A stretch of DNA of 64,000 nt from Faecalicatena orotica (GTDB lineage: Bacteria > Bacillota > Clostridia > Lachnospirales > Lachnospiraceae), in NCBI RefSeq assembly GCF_003149245.1, contig NZ_QGDL01000011.1:18324-82323 (forward strand), given 5' to 3'. This document shows positions 16,146-26,026 of this stretch, piece by piece (the stretch's first letter is position 1; each line of letters opens with the position of its first letter). The notes beneath the pieces were generated by a model. That model saw only the letters and a program-made list of their open reading frames with translations, had not been told where the DNA came from and made no database searches. The position numbers were made by a program, and so were the translations under genes.

Positions 16146-19100
16146 AGGTTTTCTCCTTTCGTGTGTTCGGCACTTCGCCCTCATCGGGTTCGCCGCCGAC
16201 AATTTCGTTTTCCCGCTTATCCATATTGAGCAGAATATTCAGCTCGTCCAGTCGGGCAAGCTTTGTTTTCAATTCTTCCTCTTGGATAAATGGTTTTTGG
16301 ACTTCTTTCTTTGCGGTTTCCAACTGATTTTTGGTGTTCTCAAGGTCATTTTCCGCAAGCGATAAGCTCTCGGCAAATCTCTCAATTCCGTTATCAAGAC
16401 GGATAATATTGCCGTGTGCGTCATCGCCGAGAGGAACATTTCTGCTTGTCGCACCCTTCAGTCGAACCTCATAATTTCGCTCTGCGGTATTAAAAAGCAG
16501 CTCCGTTTCAAACCCTCGGTACTTGCCGAGAGAAATAGGGTCGGGGCTGTTCATCTGCTTACAGACTTCAATGATTGCTTTACCGGCGTCGGCTTTTTCG
16601 GAATAAAAAACACCCTTAACCTCCATACCGACAAAGCGGTCGTCCGTTGGTTTCGGGTGCTGTTTCGCAGTTTCTACATCTTGCTTCAAGCCTTCAATAC
16701 GGTTTTCCAAAGCTGTAATTCTCTGCGGATAATATTTGATTATCTTATCCTCCAAAGCGTATTTTTCTGATAGAAAGTTGGATTTTAAGAGCTTCAGCTT
16801 TTGGACTTGAATATCCAAATCCATCTTTTCCTTAATATACGGATTGCCGGTGGCAAGCATTTTAATCTCTGCATAGGACAGGGCGGTTTCATCAATATCC
16901 TCGGCAGAACGCACCGGAGATTTGCTCGTCATAATCTGACTGGCGAATTTTTGCTTTCCCTCTACAAGCTGATAGAGATATGCGTCAAAGGTCTGCTCCG
17001 TTACATAGCGGTAAATATCTACATCAGGGTTTGAGTTGCCCTGACGGATAATTCGACCGGAACGCTGCTCCAAGTCTGACGGTCTCCACGGGCAATCGAC
17101 ATCGTGAAGTGCGATAAGTCTGTCCTGAACATTCGTGCCGGCTCCCATCTTCTGCGTAGAACCGAGAAGCACTCTGACCTCGCCTTTACGGGTCTTTTGG
17201 AACAGTTCTTTTTTCTTCACATCGGTATCTGCTTCGTGGATAAAGCGGACTTCGCTTTCGGGGACACCACGCTCTATGAGCTTTTTTCTGATGTCGTTAT
17301 ACACCGAGAATGTGCCGTCGTTTTTTGGCGTTGAGAGGTCGCAGAACACAAGCTGTGCCGATTTTTTATCGGCTGTTTCCTCCCAAATACGGTAGATGTT
17401 ATCGACGCAGGCGTTGATTTTACTGCCCTCAAAATCAGGCAGCATATCGTTTAGCATACGCTGGTCAAGTGCCAGCTTTCTGCCGTCGTTTGTGATTTTG
17501 AGCATATTATCCACACTCGAATCCACACCGCCGCCACGGACTTTCTCGGCTCGTTCCGCAAGGGAAGCAACCATTTCTTTCTGCATTTCCGACGGCTTGA
17601 CCGCAACATTGTGGAAGTGTGCTTCCGGCACAGGCAGCTCCAGCATATCCGCCGTCTTAATGTCGGCAACCTCCTTAAACATCGCCATAAGCTCCGGAAG
17701 GTTATAGAATTTTGCAAAGCGGGTTTTCGCTCTGTAACCCGTTCCCTCCGGGGTAAGCTCAACAGCTGTTACAGTCTCTCCGAAGGTACTTGCCCACGAG
17801 TCGAAGTGTTGCAAGTTGTTTTTCACAAGCGTGTTGTACTGCAAGTATCGCTGAATGGTATAGAGTTCCACCATACTGTTTGAGATAGGAGTACCGGTCG
17901 CAAATATCGTTCCTCGACCGCCTGTAAGCTCGTCAAGGTATCGGCACTTCATAAACAGGTCGGAGGATTTCTGTGCTTCCGTTTGAGCGATACCGCCCAC
18001 ATTACGCATTTTGGTGTAAAGATAGAGGTTCTTGTAATAATGACTCTCATCAATAAAAAGTCTGTCCACACCGAGTTCTTCAAAGGTAACAACATCGTCC
18101 TTTCTGCTTTGGTCGTTGAGCTTTTCCAGCTTTTGCTTCACGGACTTTTTAGACTTTTCAAGCTGCTTAATGGAAAAGTTTTCTCCACGGTTTCGCTTCA
18201 AATCCATAATACCGTCTGTCAGTTCTTCAAGCTGCTGCTCAAGAATTGCCCTCTGTCTTTCAATGGACATCGGTATTTTTTCAAACTGAGAATGACCGAT
18301 AATCACTGCGTCATAATCGCCCGTAGCAATTCGACCGCAGAACTTTTTGCGGTTCTTTGTCTCAAAATCTCGCTTTGTCGCAACAAGAATATTCGCCGCC
18401 GGATAGAGCTGTAAAAACTCCGCCGCCCATTGTTCGGTTAAGTGATTCGGGACTACGAACAGCGACTTATTGCAAAGTCCAAGTCGTTTGGACTCCATAG
18501 CAGCCGCCACCATTTCAAAAGTTTTGCCTGCACCGACTGCGTGTGCCAACAGCGTATTGCCGCCGTACAGAATGTGTGCAACCGCATTTTTCTGATGTTC
18601 ACGGAGTTCGATTTCCGGGTTCATACCGTTGAAAACAATGTGGCTTCCGTCGTACTCACGGGGTCTTATGCTGTTGAACTTATCGTTATACATCTTCGTG
18701 AGTTTTTCTCGGCGGGCAGGGTCAGCCCATATCCAGTCCTGAAAGCCCTGCTTTATGAGTTCCTGCTTTGCCTGTGCGATTGCCGTTTCCTTTTTATTGA
18801 GAACGGCTTTCTTTTTGCCTTCCTCATCTTCTATATAGTCAAAGATTCGGACATCTTTCAGGTTCAGTGTTTCCTCAATTATCTTATATGCGTTGATACG
18901 GGAAGTGCCGTATGTGCTGTACGCTTTAACATTGGAACGGTCATAGCTCTTTCCCTCAATGTTCCATTCTCCGGTAAACTGAGAGTAGTGAACCTTGATA
19001 TTCCACTGTGCATAGCGTGGGGTGTCGAGAAACTCAAACATAAACTGTTGGAATATTTCGGGTGGAATCCAAGTCGCACCGAGCCTTACGGAAATCTCGC

Positions 19101-22100
19101 TTGCCGTCAAATCCTTTGGCTGAACCTTTTCAAGTGCCTGCACATTGACGGTGTAATCTTCGGGATACAGAGTCGCAGACCTTTTGGCTGTCGCCAGCTT
19201 CTCACGAACATTGCCCGACAGATATTCGTCTGCCATCAAATATTTCGGCTCATAAGAATTACCGTACTCATAAAGAGGATTTAAAAAGATTACACCCTTT
19301 AGGTCAGCGAATAATTCCTCCTCGCTTTTGCCGGAAAGCTCCATCATATATTCCATATCAATGGCTGCTTTTTCACCTATAGAGACAGCGAGAGCTTCGT
19401 CTGCGGTATCAACCTCCGTTACCGGCTTGTGCGGTTTTATCGTCCTTTTGAAGAACATATCTGCCTTGCGTTCCAGTTCGCCATCTTCGTTGATGACCTC
19501 AAGAGCAGAGAGCAGAGCATAGGAACTGTCGTCGGAAAAGGCAGAAGTATTGGCACGGCTGTTAATAAGTCCGTACTTCTTTGTAAAGCTGTCATACAGA
19601 GTGTTCAGCTTTTCCTGTGCCTGTTTGATTTCGCTGTCCGGGTAATCCTCGGTTTGCAGTTCAATCAGATTGCGGACGCAATCTCTTATCCCAATCATAC
19701 CCTTAATGCGGTTCTCGGCGGTTGCCGATACCTCCACCGGGGACATACGGGAGTTCTCACGGAAATAGATTTTGTCGTCCAAAACCGTGTAAGAGAAGTT
19801 CCTTACCGTAGGGTCTGCCGGGATAGAATTATCTTCTTCCTCCAGCTCATCGGCTACTTCGTATTCGGAGATTTCTCCGTGAATGTTTGAAACAGCTTCG
19901 TTCAAAAGCTCCGAAAGGTCGGCGTTTTCAAACGGCTCACAGGTTGCTTCCGGTCCGAAACGACCGCTTACCATTTTCATTTCGCCGAGTATCGTTTCCG
20001 GGTGCTGAACAAAATATGAGTTCATCCTTATACCGTTTTCGTCGGTGTCAAGATGAACCCAGTCAGGCTCAATATCTATTAGCCTGTCTCGCTTTTGCAA
20101 GAACAGAATATCGGATACAACCTCTGTTCCGGCATTGCCTTTGAAGGTGTCGTTCGGAAGTCTGATTGCTCCAAGAAGCTCCGCCCTCTGTGCGATATAT
20201 TTACGCACATTGGAGTTTTCCTTATCCATAGTTCCTTTGCTTGTCACAAGAGCCATCACACCGCCGGGGCGTAACTTATCAAGCGATTTTGCAAAGAAAT
20301 AATCGTGGATTAAGAAATTGTACTTGTCGTATCGTTTATCGGAGACTTTGAAATCTCCGAAAGGCACATTGCCGATAACGCCGTCAAAGAAGCTGTCGGG
20401 GACATTTACTTCCTCAAAGCCCTGTGCCGCAATAGAAGATTTCTGATAAAGTTGCTGAGCGATACCGGCTGAAACGGTATCAAGCTCCACGCCGTAAACC
20501 TTTGCGTTTTCCATTGACTTAGGCAGCATACCGATGAAGTTACCGATACCGCAAGACGGCTCAAGCAGGTTGCCCTCCTGAAATCCCATCTGTTCCAACA
20601 CCTTGTAAATGGCAGTAGATACTTCGGGCGGAGTGTAAAAGGCGGTCAAGGTGCTTTCTCTTGCCGACGCATATTCCTCCGGCGTCAGGATATTTTTTAG
20701 CATTGCATATTCGGTATGCCAAGCTCCGGCTCGTTCGTCAAAGACTTCGGGAATACCGCCCCAACCGACATATCTCGACAAGATTTTCTGCTCATCGGGT
20801 GTTGCAAAACGATTTTCGCTTTGACAATCCTTCAAGACCTTAATCGCTGCATAGTTTCGGTGGAAGCGTTCTTTCTTGTTCACTTCTTCAACCTGATTAT
20901 TGGCAAGGTCAAAGTTGTGTCGCTCTGCCATCGGAATATCCGGGTGGAGGTCAAAGCTCTTTACCTTTGACTTTTTCTTTTGCTCCCAAGCGGGGACAAT
21001 CGGTTCAGGCTCTTTCTCTCGGTTGTCCTTAACCTCAACACCGTTGTGTTCGGATAAAGCCTTAAAGTCATCAAGCAAGTCAGGTCTGATACCAAGCACA
21101 GAACCGTCATCTTCAAATACAAAGGCTTCATCAACAAGAAAATGATAAAACTCTGCACCGTGCCATTCGTTATCGCCGTCCCTTGCAACAAGACCGTTTT
21201 CATCATAACCGAGTCCAATGTCGTCAATCTTTAATCTGCCAAGCACGGAATAAAGAATTTCTGTTTCTCGGTCATAAACCGGGACTTCAGAAACAGCAGC
21301 CACAAGGCTTTGCATTGTCGCTTTGGTACAGTCTGTGAAATCAGGCTGTTGTGAAAACTGACTTTCTGCTTCCTCAAACCATTCCGTACCTACATCGGCA
21401 AGCTCCTGATTTGCAATACTGCCGAGGTAATCAAAGAAATCCTCAGCCGAGTCATACTCCTGTGCGGCTTGCTGTATTTCGTCGAAAGAAAGCGTATTTA
21501 TAATATACTGTCCTCCTGCATTGCTGTCGGGGTTATAGTACATCCAAGTTACACTTTCATTCTCCCGGTTGATAAAGAAGGCGTCGTCATAACCGGTTTT
21601 CGGACTGAAATCCTGTACGGTTTCGGTATCATTTTGAGCTTCATTTTCGCCTGTAACGGTTTTTTCTTCCGCCGGTAATGCACTGACCTTCAAGTGGTCG
21701 TTCATTGGATTTTCACGCACTTTGCGGTCAAATTCTTCCCTTGAAAGCTCCTTGTTGAATAGGGGCATATCGAAGTTATAGAGCTTTACACGGTTTTCAT
21801 CAAAGGACAAAATCTCATACTGCGAAGCTCCGATATACACGCTGTCGCCGAGATGATATTCATACTGTGCTTCCGGCTCGTCCACTTTGTTTTCAGGCTC
21901 AGGCGGTGCGGTAGAGAGTATCTCACGGTTTTTTCTCTGCTCTGCAAGCTCGGCTCGCCTTTCTTCCTGCTTTTCAAGCCATTCCGGGTACTTTTCTTTT
22001 TCCTTTGGGTTTAGGTATCTTTCCATACGGATAAGGTCTCCGATACGCTTTTCAACCTGAGACCAAGAAAGCGTAATGTGCGGTTTGTCGCTTCCGATAC

Positions 22101-23937
22101 CTTTTGAAATTGTGATACCTTTTCCGTCGTGCTGTTCGTCAATGCCTGCACCGATGATGACAGGATAAGAGCCGCCCCAACCATATTCATTCTTCAAGAA
22201 GTCGGCGTTCTCTTTGGCGGAAAGGCTCTTTTCAAACTGCTCATAGATACGCATTTTGCCCTCGGAAACTCCGCTTCCACGGGTCAGTACAGCGTCTATG
22301 ACTTCCTGAGAAAAAGTAAAGGCAGAGGTTTTTTGTTCCTCTGCCTGATTGCCCATTATGAGAGTCAACTGACCGTCCATAGACGGAAGCGGTTTCATTG
22401 TATCGGTCAGTTCTCCCAAAAGTCTCATTGCTTCAAAATGCTGTGCGATAACGCCCCAGTCATAGAAGCTCTGAGCTGTTCTGTTTTCGTATTCGCCTTC
22501 CCACAAGTGGAGGACATTCTGAAATGTTTTGTATCCAACAAGCCTGCCGTCGCTTAAAGGTAGCTGGGTGTAATCGTTGTTGAAAATACCCTTGATATAT
22601 TCGGTACGGGTCGCATTATCCGTATTTCTCTCATAGAAGTCTTTGATTTCTTCCTTTGAAGCGGACAAATGCGGGGTAGTACCGAGTATTTCTCGGATAG
22701 TATCGTCGCCACCGAAAAACGGCAGGCTCTTGTCCTCGTGGTTTCTGTCGTAATACTCTAAGCGAATATTACCTGATTCTTCACGATTTCCTGTGCCGAG
22801 TTCCTGATGTTGTTCATCAGGCAAACCCATTTCATCATATCTCCCGCCTTCATCTGCTCCGTCAGCCCGGCTTTCTCTGCCATCTGCTTCACGAGAGTTT
22901 CCTCCAGTTCGCTCGCTCTCTGCTGAACCTCCGCCAAGTGACTGTTCAGAATCCCTTTCGTCAGAAGATTGTAGTACAGGATTTTGTGATGTTCCTTCAG
23001 ATAAGTTCTCCTCATCTGCGACCATCTGCCGAGAGTCACTTCCGTCTGCTCCGGCAGCTTCAGGTTCGGAAGATTGTAATCTCCCACCATCGTGTATGTG
23101 ATTTCGCTCATCGCTTTGACTCCTTTCGTCTTTGATGTCTTTATTGTATTCGGATTGCCCCTGTTCATCAATTATGCGATTTTCCTTGCTGAGCGTGCTG
23201 ATTGTTCTGCTGACTGGAAGCAACGCCATTTCAGCAATGTCGCTTGTAGCAATACCCACCGCATTGAGAACTTCCTGTGAATTGAAGTTTGAAATACCGG
23301 CAAAGTCATCGGGAGAATAAACCTTGTCTGCGTCCAGTCCCAATCGTGCCATAACCATATATGATACGCTGTTTCTGACAAGCTCCAAATACAAGGCATT
23401 TGCTTCGTCGGCAGACAAATACTCAATATCGCTTCCTGCACCCAAACTCATAAAGTCGGAGATATAGTCTGCGATGTTGTCCTCGACGGCATTGGCAATG
23501 CTCTCTTTGACGACATTTTCAATACTCGTTGTATCGTTTACCGCACCGAAAGTGTTTTCAAGCGTTTCAATAACCTCTGCTTCAAATTCGGGTCTCATCT
23601 CCCAAATCGGAACAGGGCGGGAATATCTGCTTTCGTGGGTGTCCGATATATCAAAGCAATGAATCAGCCTTTGACGGCTTCTGTCTGCGTCCTCAAATAC
23701 GGCAATACCTTTTGCTCCTCGATTTACCCAGCGACCGAAAGTGCCGTTCCATCGTTCGATTTCAAGCACGGCTGTTGCGTCGGGTCTTTGGGCATAAATA
23801 AGAAGCTGTTCATCAAATCGGAGCCTGAAATTTCTGCCTGCTGTTTTCAGAAACGATTGCCAGTTTACCGGGTTGTCTGTAACTGCAAAACAGGTTCTTT
23901 CGTATAGCTCCGAAATCAGGTCAAATTTCCTTGCCAC
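16135..23937 (-). CDS. Giant methylase/SNF2-type helicase, DarB-like
   Basis: 2600 residues from a GTG start with AAGGAGG ten bases upstream. The N-terminus (about 10-120) resembles an ArdC-type DNA-binding domain. Residues about 255-395 are an acidic, Gly/Ser/Glu-rich linker that coincides with a nested tnpV gene in another frame. An N6-adenine methylase follows, with EPSCGIGNF at about 1123 and motif IV as NVPF. The SNF2 helicase comes next: Walker A HAVGAGKTF at about 1800, a DESH box near 1963, and the second half with GAGTNVQDR and QRSGRIIRQG near 2270-2310. The C-terminus is coiled coil. The architecture resembles phage P1 DarB, which protects DNA against type I restriction. A role in protecting or remodelling transferred DNA is inference. 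Confidence 0.92.
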   Translation of the reverse strand: MARKFDLISELYERTCFAVTDNPVNWQSFLKTAGRNFRLRFDEQLLIYAQRPDATAVLEIERWNGTFGRWVNRGAKGIAVFEDADRSRQRLIHCFDISDTHESRYSRPVPIWEMRPEFEAEVIETLENTFGAVNDTTSIENVVKESIANAVEDNIADYISDFMSLGAGSDIEYLSADEANALYLELVRNSVSYMVMARLGLDADKVYSPDDFAGISNFNSQEVLNAVGIATSDIAEMALLPVSRTISTLSKENRIIDEQGQSEYNKDIKDERSQSDERNHIHDGGRLQSSEPEAAGADGSDSRQMVADEENLSEGTSQNPVLQSSDERDSEQSLGGGSAESERTGGNSREADGRESRADGADEGGRYDEMGLPDEQHQELGTGNREESGNIRLEYYDRNHEDKSLPFFGGDDTIREILGTTPHLSASKEEIKDFYERNTDNATRTEYIKGIFNNDYTQLPLSDGRLVGYKTFQNVLHLWEGEYENRTAQSFYDWGVIAQHFEAMRLLGELTDTMKPLPSMDGQLTLIMGNQAEEQKTSAFTFSQEVIDAVLTRGSGVSEGKMRIYEQFEKSLSAKENADFLKNEYGWGGSYPVIIGAGIDEQHDGKGITISKGIGSDKPHITLSWSQVEKRIGDLIRMERYLNPKEKEKYPEWLEKQEERRAELAEQRKNREILSTAPPEPENKVDEPEAQYEYHLGDSVYIGASQYEILSFDENRVKLYNFDMPLFNKELSREEFDRKVRENPMNDHLKVSALPAEEKTVTGENEAQNDTETVQDFSPKTGYDDAFFINRENESVTWMYYNPDSNAGGQYIINTLSFDEIQQAAQEYDSAEDFFDYLGSIANQELADVGTEWFEEAESQFSQQPDFTDCTKATMQSLVAAVSEVPVYDRETEILYSVLGRLKIDDIGLGYDENGLVARDGDNEWHGAEFYHFLVDEAFVFEDDGSVLGIRPDLLDDFKALSEHNGVEVKDNREKEPEPIVPAWEQKKKSKVKSFDLHPDIPMAERHNFDLANNQVEEVNKKERFHRNYAAIKVLKDCQSENRFATPDEQKILSRYVGWGGIPEVFDERAGAWHTEYAMLKNILTPEEYASARESTLTAFYTPPEVSTAIYKVLEQMGFQEGNLLEPSCGIGNFIGMLPKSMENAKVYGVELDTVSAGIAQQLYQKSSIAAQGFEEVNVPDSFFDGVIGNVPFGDFKVSDKRYDKYNFLIHDYFFAKSLDKLRPGGVMALVTSKGTMDKENSNVRKYIAQRAELLGAIRLPNDTFKGNAGTEVVSDILFLQKRDRLIDIEPDWVHLDTDENGIRMNSYFVQHPETILGEMKMVSGRFGPEATCEPFENADLSELLNEAVSNIHGEISEYEVADELEEEDNSIPADPTVRNFSYTVLDDKIYFRENSRMSPVEVSATAENRIKGMIGIRDCVRNLIELQTEDYPDSEIKQAQEKLNTLYDSFTKKYGLINSRANTSAFSDDSSYALLSALEVINEDGELERKADMFFKRTIKPHKPVTEVDTADEALAVSIGEKAAIDMEYMMELSGKSEEELFADLKGVIFLNPLYEYGNSYEPKYLMADEYLSGNVREKLATAKRSATLYPEDYTVNVQALEKVQPKDLTASEISVRLGATWIPPEIFQQFMFEFLDTPRYAQWNIKVHYSQFTGEWNIEGKSYDRSNVKAYSTYGTSRINAYKIIEETLNLKDVRIFDYIEDEEGKKKAVLNKKETAIAQAKQELIKQGFQDWIWADPARREKLTKMYNDKFNSIRPREYDGSHIVFNGMNPEIELREHQKNAVAHILYGGNTLLAHAVGAGKTFEMVAAAMESKRLGLCNKSLFVVPNHLTEQWAAEFLQLYPAANILVATKRDFETKNRKKFCGRIATGDYDAVIIGHSQFEKIPMSIERQRAILEQQLEELTDGIMDLKRNRGENFSIKQLEKSKKSVKQKLEKLNDQSRKDDVVTFEELGVDRLFIDESHYYKNLYLYTKMRNVGGIAQTEAQKSSDLFMKCRYLDELTGGRGTIFATGTPISNSMVELYTIQRYLQYNTLVKNNLQHFDSWASTFGETVTAVELTPEGTGYRAKTRFAKFYNLPELMAMFKEVADIKTADMLELPVPEAHFHNVAVKPSEMQKEMVASLAERAEKVRGGGVDSSVDNMLKITNDGRKLALDQRMLNDMLPDFEGSKINACVDNIYRIWEETADKKSAQLVFCDLSTPKNDGTFSVYNDIRKKLIERGVPESEVRFIHEADTDVKKKELFQKTRKGEVRVLLGSTQKMGAGTNVQDRLIALHDVDCPWRPSDLEQRSGRIIRQGNSNPDVDIYRYVTEQTFDAYLYQLVEGKQKFASQIMTSKSPVRSAEDIDETALSYAEIKMLATGNPYIKEKMDLDIQVQKLKLLKSNFLSEKYALEDKIIKYYPQRITALENRIEGLKQDVETAKQHPKPTDDRFVGMEVKGVFYSEKADAGKAIIEVCKQMNSPDPISLGKYRGFETELLFNTAERNYEVRLKGATSRNVPLGDDAHGNIIRLDNGIERFAESLSLAENDLENTKNQLETAKKEVQKPFIQEEELKTKLARLDELNILLNMDKRENEIVGGEPDEGEVPNTRKEKTYER
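22758..23111 (-). CDS. tnpV: TnpV-family protein, copy 2, nested inside the helicase gene
   Basis: A 117-residue protein in a different frame of the same strand, wholly inside the helicase gene (helicase residues about 276-393). The ATG at 23111 has AAAGGAG eight bases upstream. It shares Y-x-L-P-x-L-x-x-P, YLKEHHK, NLLTKG, LTEQMKA and NNIR-x-x-A-x-EIV with a terminal VIFA, and so aligns end to end with TnpV copy 1 at 450-824. The helicase frame over the same bases reads as low-complexity acidic sequence. This suggests that a tnpV gene was absorbed into the helicase gene while keeping its own translation signal. Confidence 0.8.
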   Translation of the reverse strand: MSEITYTMVGDYNLPNLKLPEQTEVTLGRWSQMRRTYLKEHHKILYYNLLTKGILNSHLAEVQQRASELEETLVKQMAEKAGLTEQMKAGDMMKWVCLMNNIRNSAQEIVKNQVIFA

Positions 23938-23952
23938 CTCGTCTGCACCTCC

Positions 23953-24636
23953 TTATCGTGATTTTTCTTTGTCCTTTGCAGGCTTCGTGTTTTCTTTTGC
24001 GGCTGGTTCTACGGTATGACCGTTTCTCTCGCAAAGCTCGGCAAATTCGCAGATGTGGTAGAGATTTGTACCGACCTCCAAATGGTAGTCATCAATATAT
24101 CTGCAAGTCCTCTCCATTGTTTTTCCGTCGCCGAGCTTAATTGAAATTTTCTCTCCGTCCGCAATGCGAAACTGCTCCTGATAGTGCGGGTCGATAAATC
24201 GGATACCACGCTCGGCATTTTTCAAGTGGCTGTTCAGCCACTCTTTCTGATAGCAATAGCAGTACAGATTGTACTCGCCCCTGTTGGGGTTAAACCTCAT
24301 AAGATAGCTGTACTTTTCCGTATCAAGACGAATGCCGTAGTGGTTGCGGTCATCATTGAAGGAACTGTCGGGAGTGGAATAACAGTAAGAGGACATAGCC
24401 TTTCTGCCGGACAAAACATCGCCGTCACGCAATCCGTTTATCACATCGTCAAATTCAGCCTTAAATTCATCGGTTTTCAGGTCTTTTCTGAAATCGTTCC
24501 AAGTCGTCCAAAACTCGTTCCCGGTAGAACCGAAGTCGGCTCGCAAATATCCGATAAGACCGGTCTGCATAGAGAGCTGCTGACTTTGGCTGAAGGTGTA
24601 TTTACGCTCTGCTTCGGTCAATACTCTGTAATCCAT
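23953..24636 (-). CDS. Hypothetical ICE accessory protein (227 aa)
   Basis: A soluble protein, no signal peptide, aromatic-rich in the middle (YNLYCYCYQKEW near 127-138) with a Lys/Ala-rich C-terminal tail. Its N-terminal third has helices with an acidic face. I know no characterised homologue, though similar proteins stand before the giant helicase in related elements. GAGG eight bases before the ATG at 24636 supports that start over the GTG at 24645. It ends 15 bases before the helicase GTG. Confidence 0.7.
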   Translation of the reverse strand: MDYRVLTEAERKYTFSQSQQLSMQTGLIGYLRADFGSTGNEFWTTWNDFRKDLKTDEFKAEFDDVINGLRDGDVLSGRKAMSSYCYSTPDSSFNDDRNHYGIRLDTEKYSYLMRFNPNRGEYNLYCYCYQKEWLNSHLKNAERGIRFIDPHYQEQFRIADGEKISIKLGDGKTMERTCRYIDDYHLEVGTNLYHICEFAELCERNGHTVEPAAKENTKPAKDKEKSR

Positions 24637-24641
24637 TTTCA

Positions 24642-25199
24642 TCACCTCGCTTGTTCGTTTGGTTGTCTTTGCTTTGGAATAGAAAAACCATATACGCCGG
24701 CAATATCATCGCCGAGTCTTTTGGTAACTCGTGTGATGTCGGCTCTTGTGGCTTTTCCGTTGTAGATTTTATCTTGCAGATTTTCAATCTGCGTATCGGT
24801 AACACCGTCTTTGAATACACGGTATAGATAATGGTTTGTTCCGTCGTGATGAACGGCATCGGCTCTAAGGTCGCCGTACTTATCCACATACCATTCGGTG
24901 TAATCGGTATCGGAGTAAAGGCAGTCCTTAATGTTGCCGGAATCAATCATCTTGTAGCCCGACACTCTGCCGTTCCATCTGCCGAGGTCGCCGATAACGA
25001 TAATCGGCTGTGAAAACTGAATGTTGAGATTTACTCGTTCATCATAAAGGTTTTCGGCATTGGATTTTACCATAATGTCGTAAAGCTCATCATCGGAATA
25101 TCCGGGATACAGTTCCTCCAAAGACTCTCGCCAATCATCAAGGTCAAGGCTAATGTCGCTCCAAATGATATGACGGTCATTCTGTTCCTGCCTGCTCAT
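24642..25199 (-). CDS. Conserved ICE accessory protein (185 aa)
   Basis: A protein with a highly structured central sequence: IVIGDLGRWNGR, then a TEWYVD and AVHHDGTNHYLYR stretch, and a helical C-terminus. These blocks recur in proteins from related elements, but no biochemical function is known to me. The His/Asp-rich HHDGTNH (about 121-127) could bind metal. GGGAGG eight bases upstream supports the ATG at 25199. The end overlaps the ribosome site of the next gene. Confidence 0.72.
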   Translation of the reverse strand: MSRQEQNDRHIIWSDISLDLDDWRESLEELYPGYSDDELYDIMVKSNAENLYDERVNLNIQFSQPIIVIGDLGRWNGRVSGYKMIDSGNIKDCLYSDTDYTEWYVDKYGDLRADAVHHDGTNHYLYRVFKDGVTDTQIENLQDKIYNGKATRADITRVTKRLGDDIAGVYGFSIPKQRQPNEQAR

Positions 25200-25410
25200 C
25201 AGTGCCACCTCCCAAATAAGAGAACAGCTTATTGGCTTTGGTCTGCTTCTGAAGCTCGATAATCAGACTCATATCCGGAATAGTGATACCCGGAATTTTC
25301 AAAATGCTCTCCATGTCGAGCTGCTGCAATTTCTTTTCGGTATTGCAGCCTGCGTCAAACAGTTTTGTCAGAAGCTTTGTCTTTTGCTGAAAAGTGAAAT
25401 TTTCCTTCAT
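25177..25410 (-). CDS. Small helical protein (77 aa)
   Basis: A mostly helical protein with the phrase ILKIPGITIPDM (about 36-47), which looks like one helix-hairpin-helix DNA-binding hairpin, though this is a weak resemblance. AAGGAGG lies eight bases before the ATG. It overlaps the next gene by 23 bases. The function is unknown; the setting is the accessory block between the adhesin and the helicase. Confidence 0.65.
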   Translation of the reverse strand: MKENFTFQQKTKLLTKLFDAGCNTEKKLQQLDMESILKIPGITIPDMSLIIELQKQTKANKLFSYLGGGTDEQAGTE

Positions 25411-25423
25411 TGCTTTGTCCTCC

Positions 25424-26017
25424 TTATCGTTCTTTGTCTTTATTTCGCTTCTTGTTTGAAAGCTCTTGTGCCTTTTCCTTTGCCCATTCAGGCAGACGCT
25501 CAGGCTTTATTTCGCCCATAACATCCATTCTTTCATATCGGGTTGATTTGCCGGTGTGAAGATTGGTACAAAACACGGCACTTCCACGGCTGTTTGCCGA
25601 CGCACCGAAACCACCTGTAACATAATAAAGCTGTCTGTCAGCTCTCTGAAATTCAGGCTTTAATACCTTGGGGTCAATGGCTATGATTTTGCCGTTGATG
25701 TCTTTGGAATAGTGGTCGGGGATACAGTCGGCTTCCGTTATGATTGTGATTGGAATATCCAGTTTTTCGACCTGTTCCTTGAAAAGCTCCGCTTCCTTTG
25801 TCACACGGCTTCCGAAAAGGTGTACGATTTCGATATAGTCATCGCTTACCATACATTCCGAACACAGTTCAAACAGGTCGTTTCGCTCCGCAAAGCCGCA
25901 CAAAAACTTATTGCCGTTTGTGCTTTGCTCATTGGAAGCCAAGATAACCTCCTTTTCGCCCACATTGACCGAGCAGAGAACGGTGTATTCACCGATTTTT
26001 CTTTTTTCCTCGTTCAT
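25424..26017 (-). CDS. Hypothetical ICE accessory protein (197 aa)
   Basis: Two parts are visible. An N-terminal alpha/beta domain begins with a strand-rich start and an acidic surface (about 1-110). The C-terminal section carries the conserved block YVTGGFGAS, then CTNLHTGK and ERLPEWA (about 130-185). That end block recurs at the C-termini of other proteins in elements of this kind. GAGG seven bases before the ATG at 26017 supports this start over an upstream GTG. No activity can be assigned. Confidence 0.7.
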   Translation of the reverse strand: MNEEKRKIGEYTVLCSVNVGEKEVILASNEQSTNGNKFLCGFAERNDLFELCSECMVSDDYIEIVHLFGSRVTKEAELFKEQVEKLDIPITIITEADCIPDHYSKDINGKIIAIDPKVLKPEFQRADRQLYYVTGGFGASANSRGSAVFCTNLHTGKSTRYERMDVMGEIKPERLPEWAKEKAQELSNKKRNKDKER

Positions 26018-26026
26018 ATCCACACC

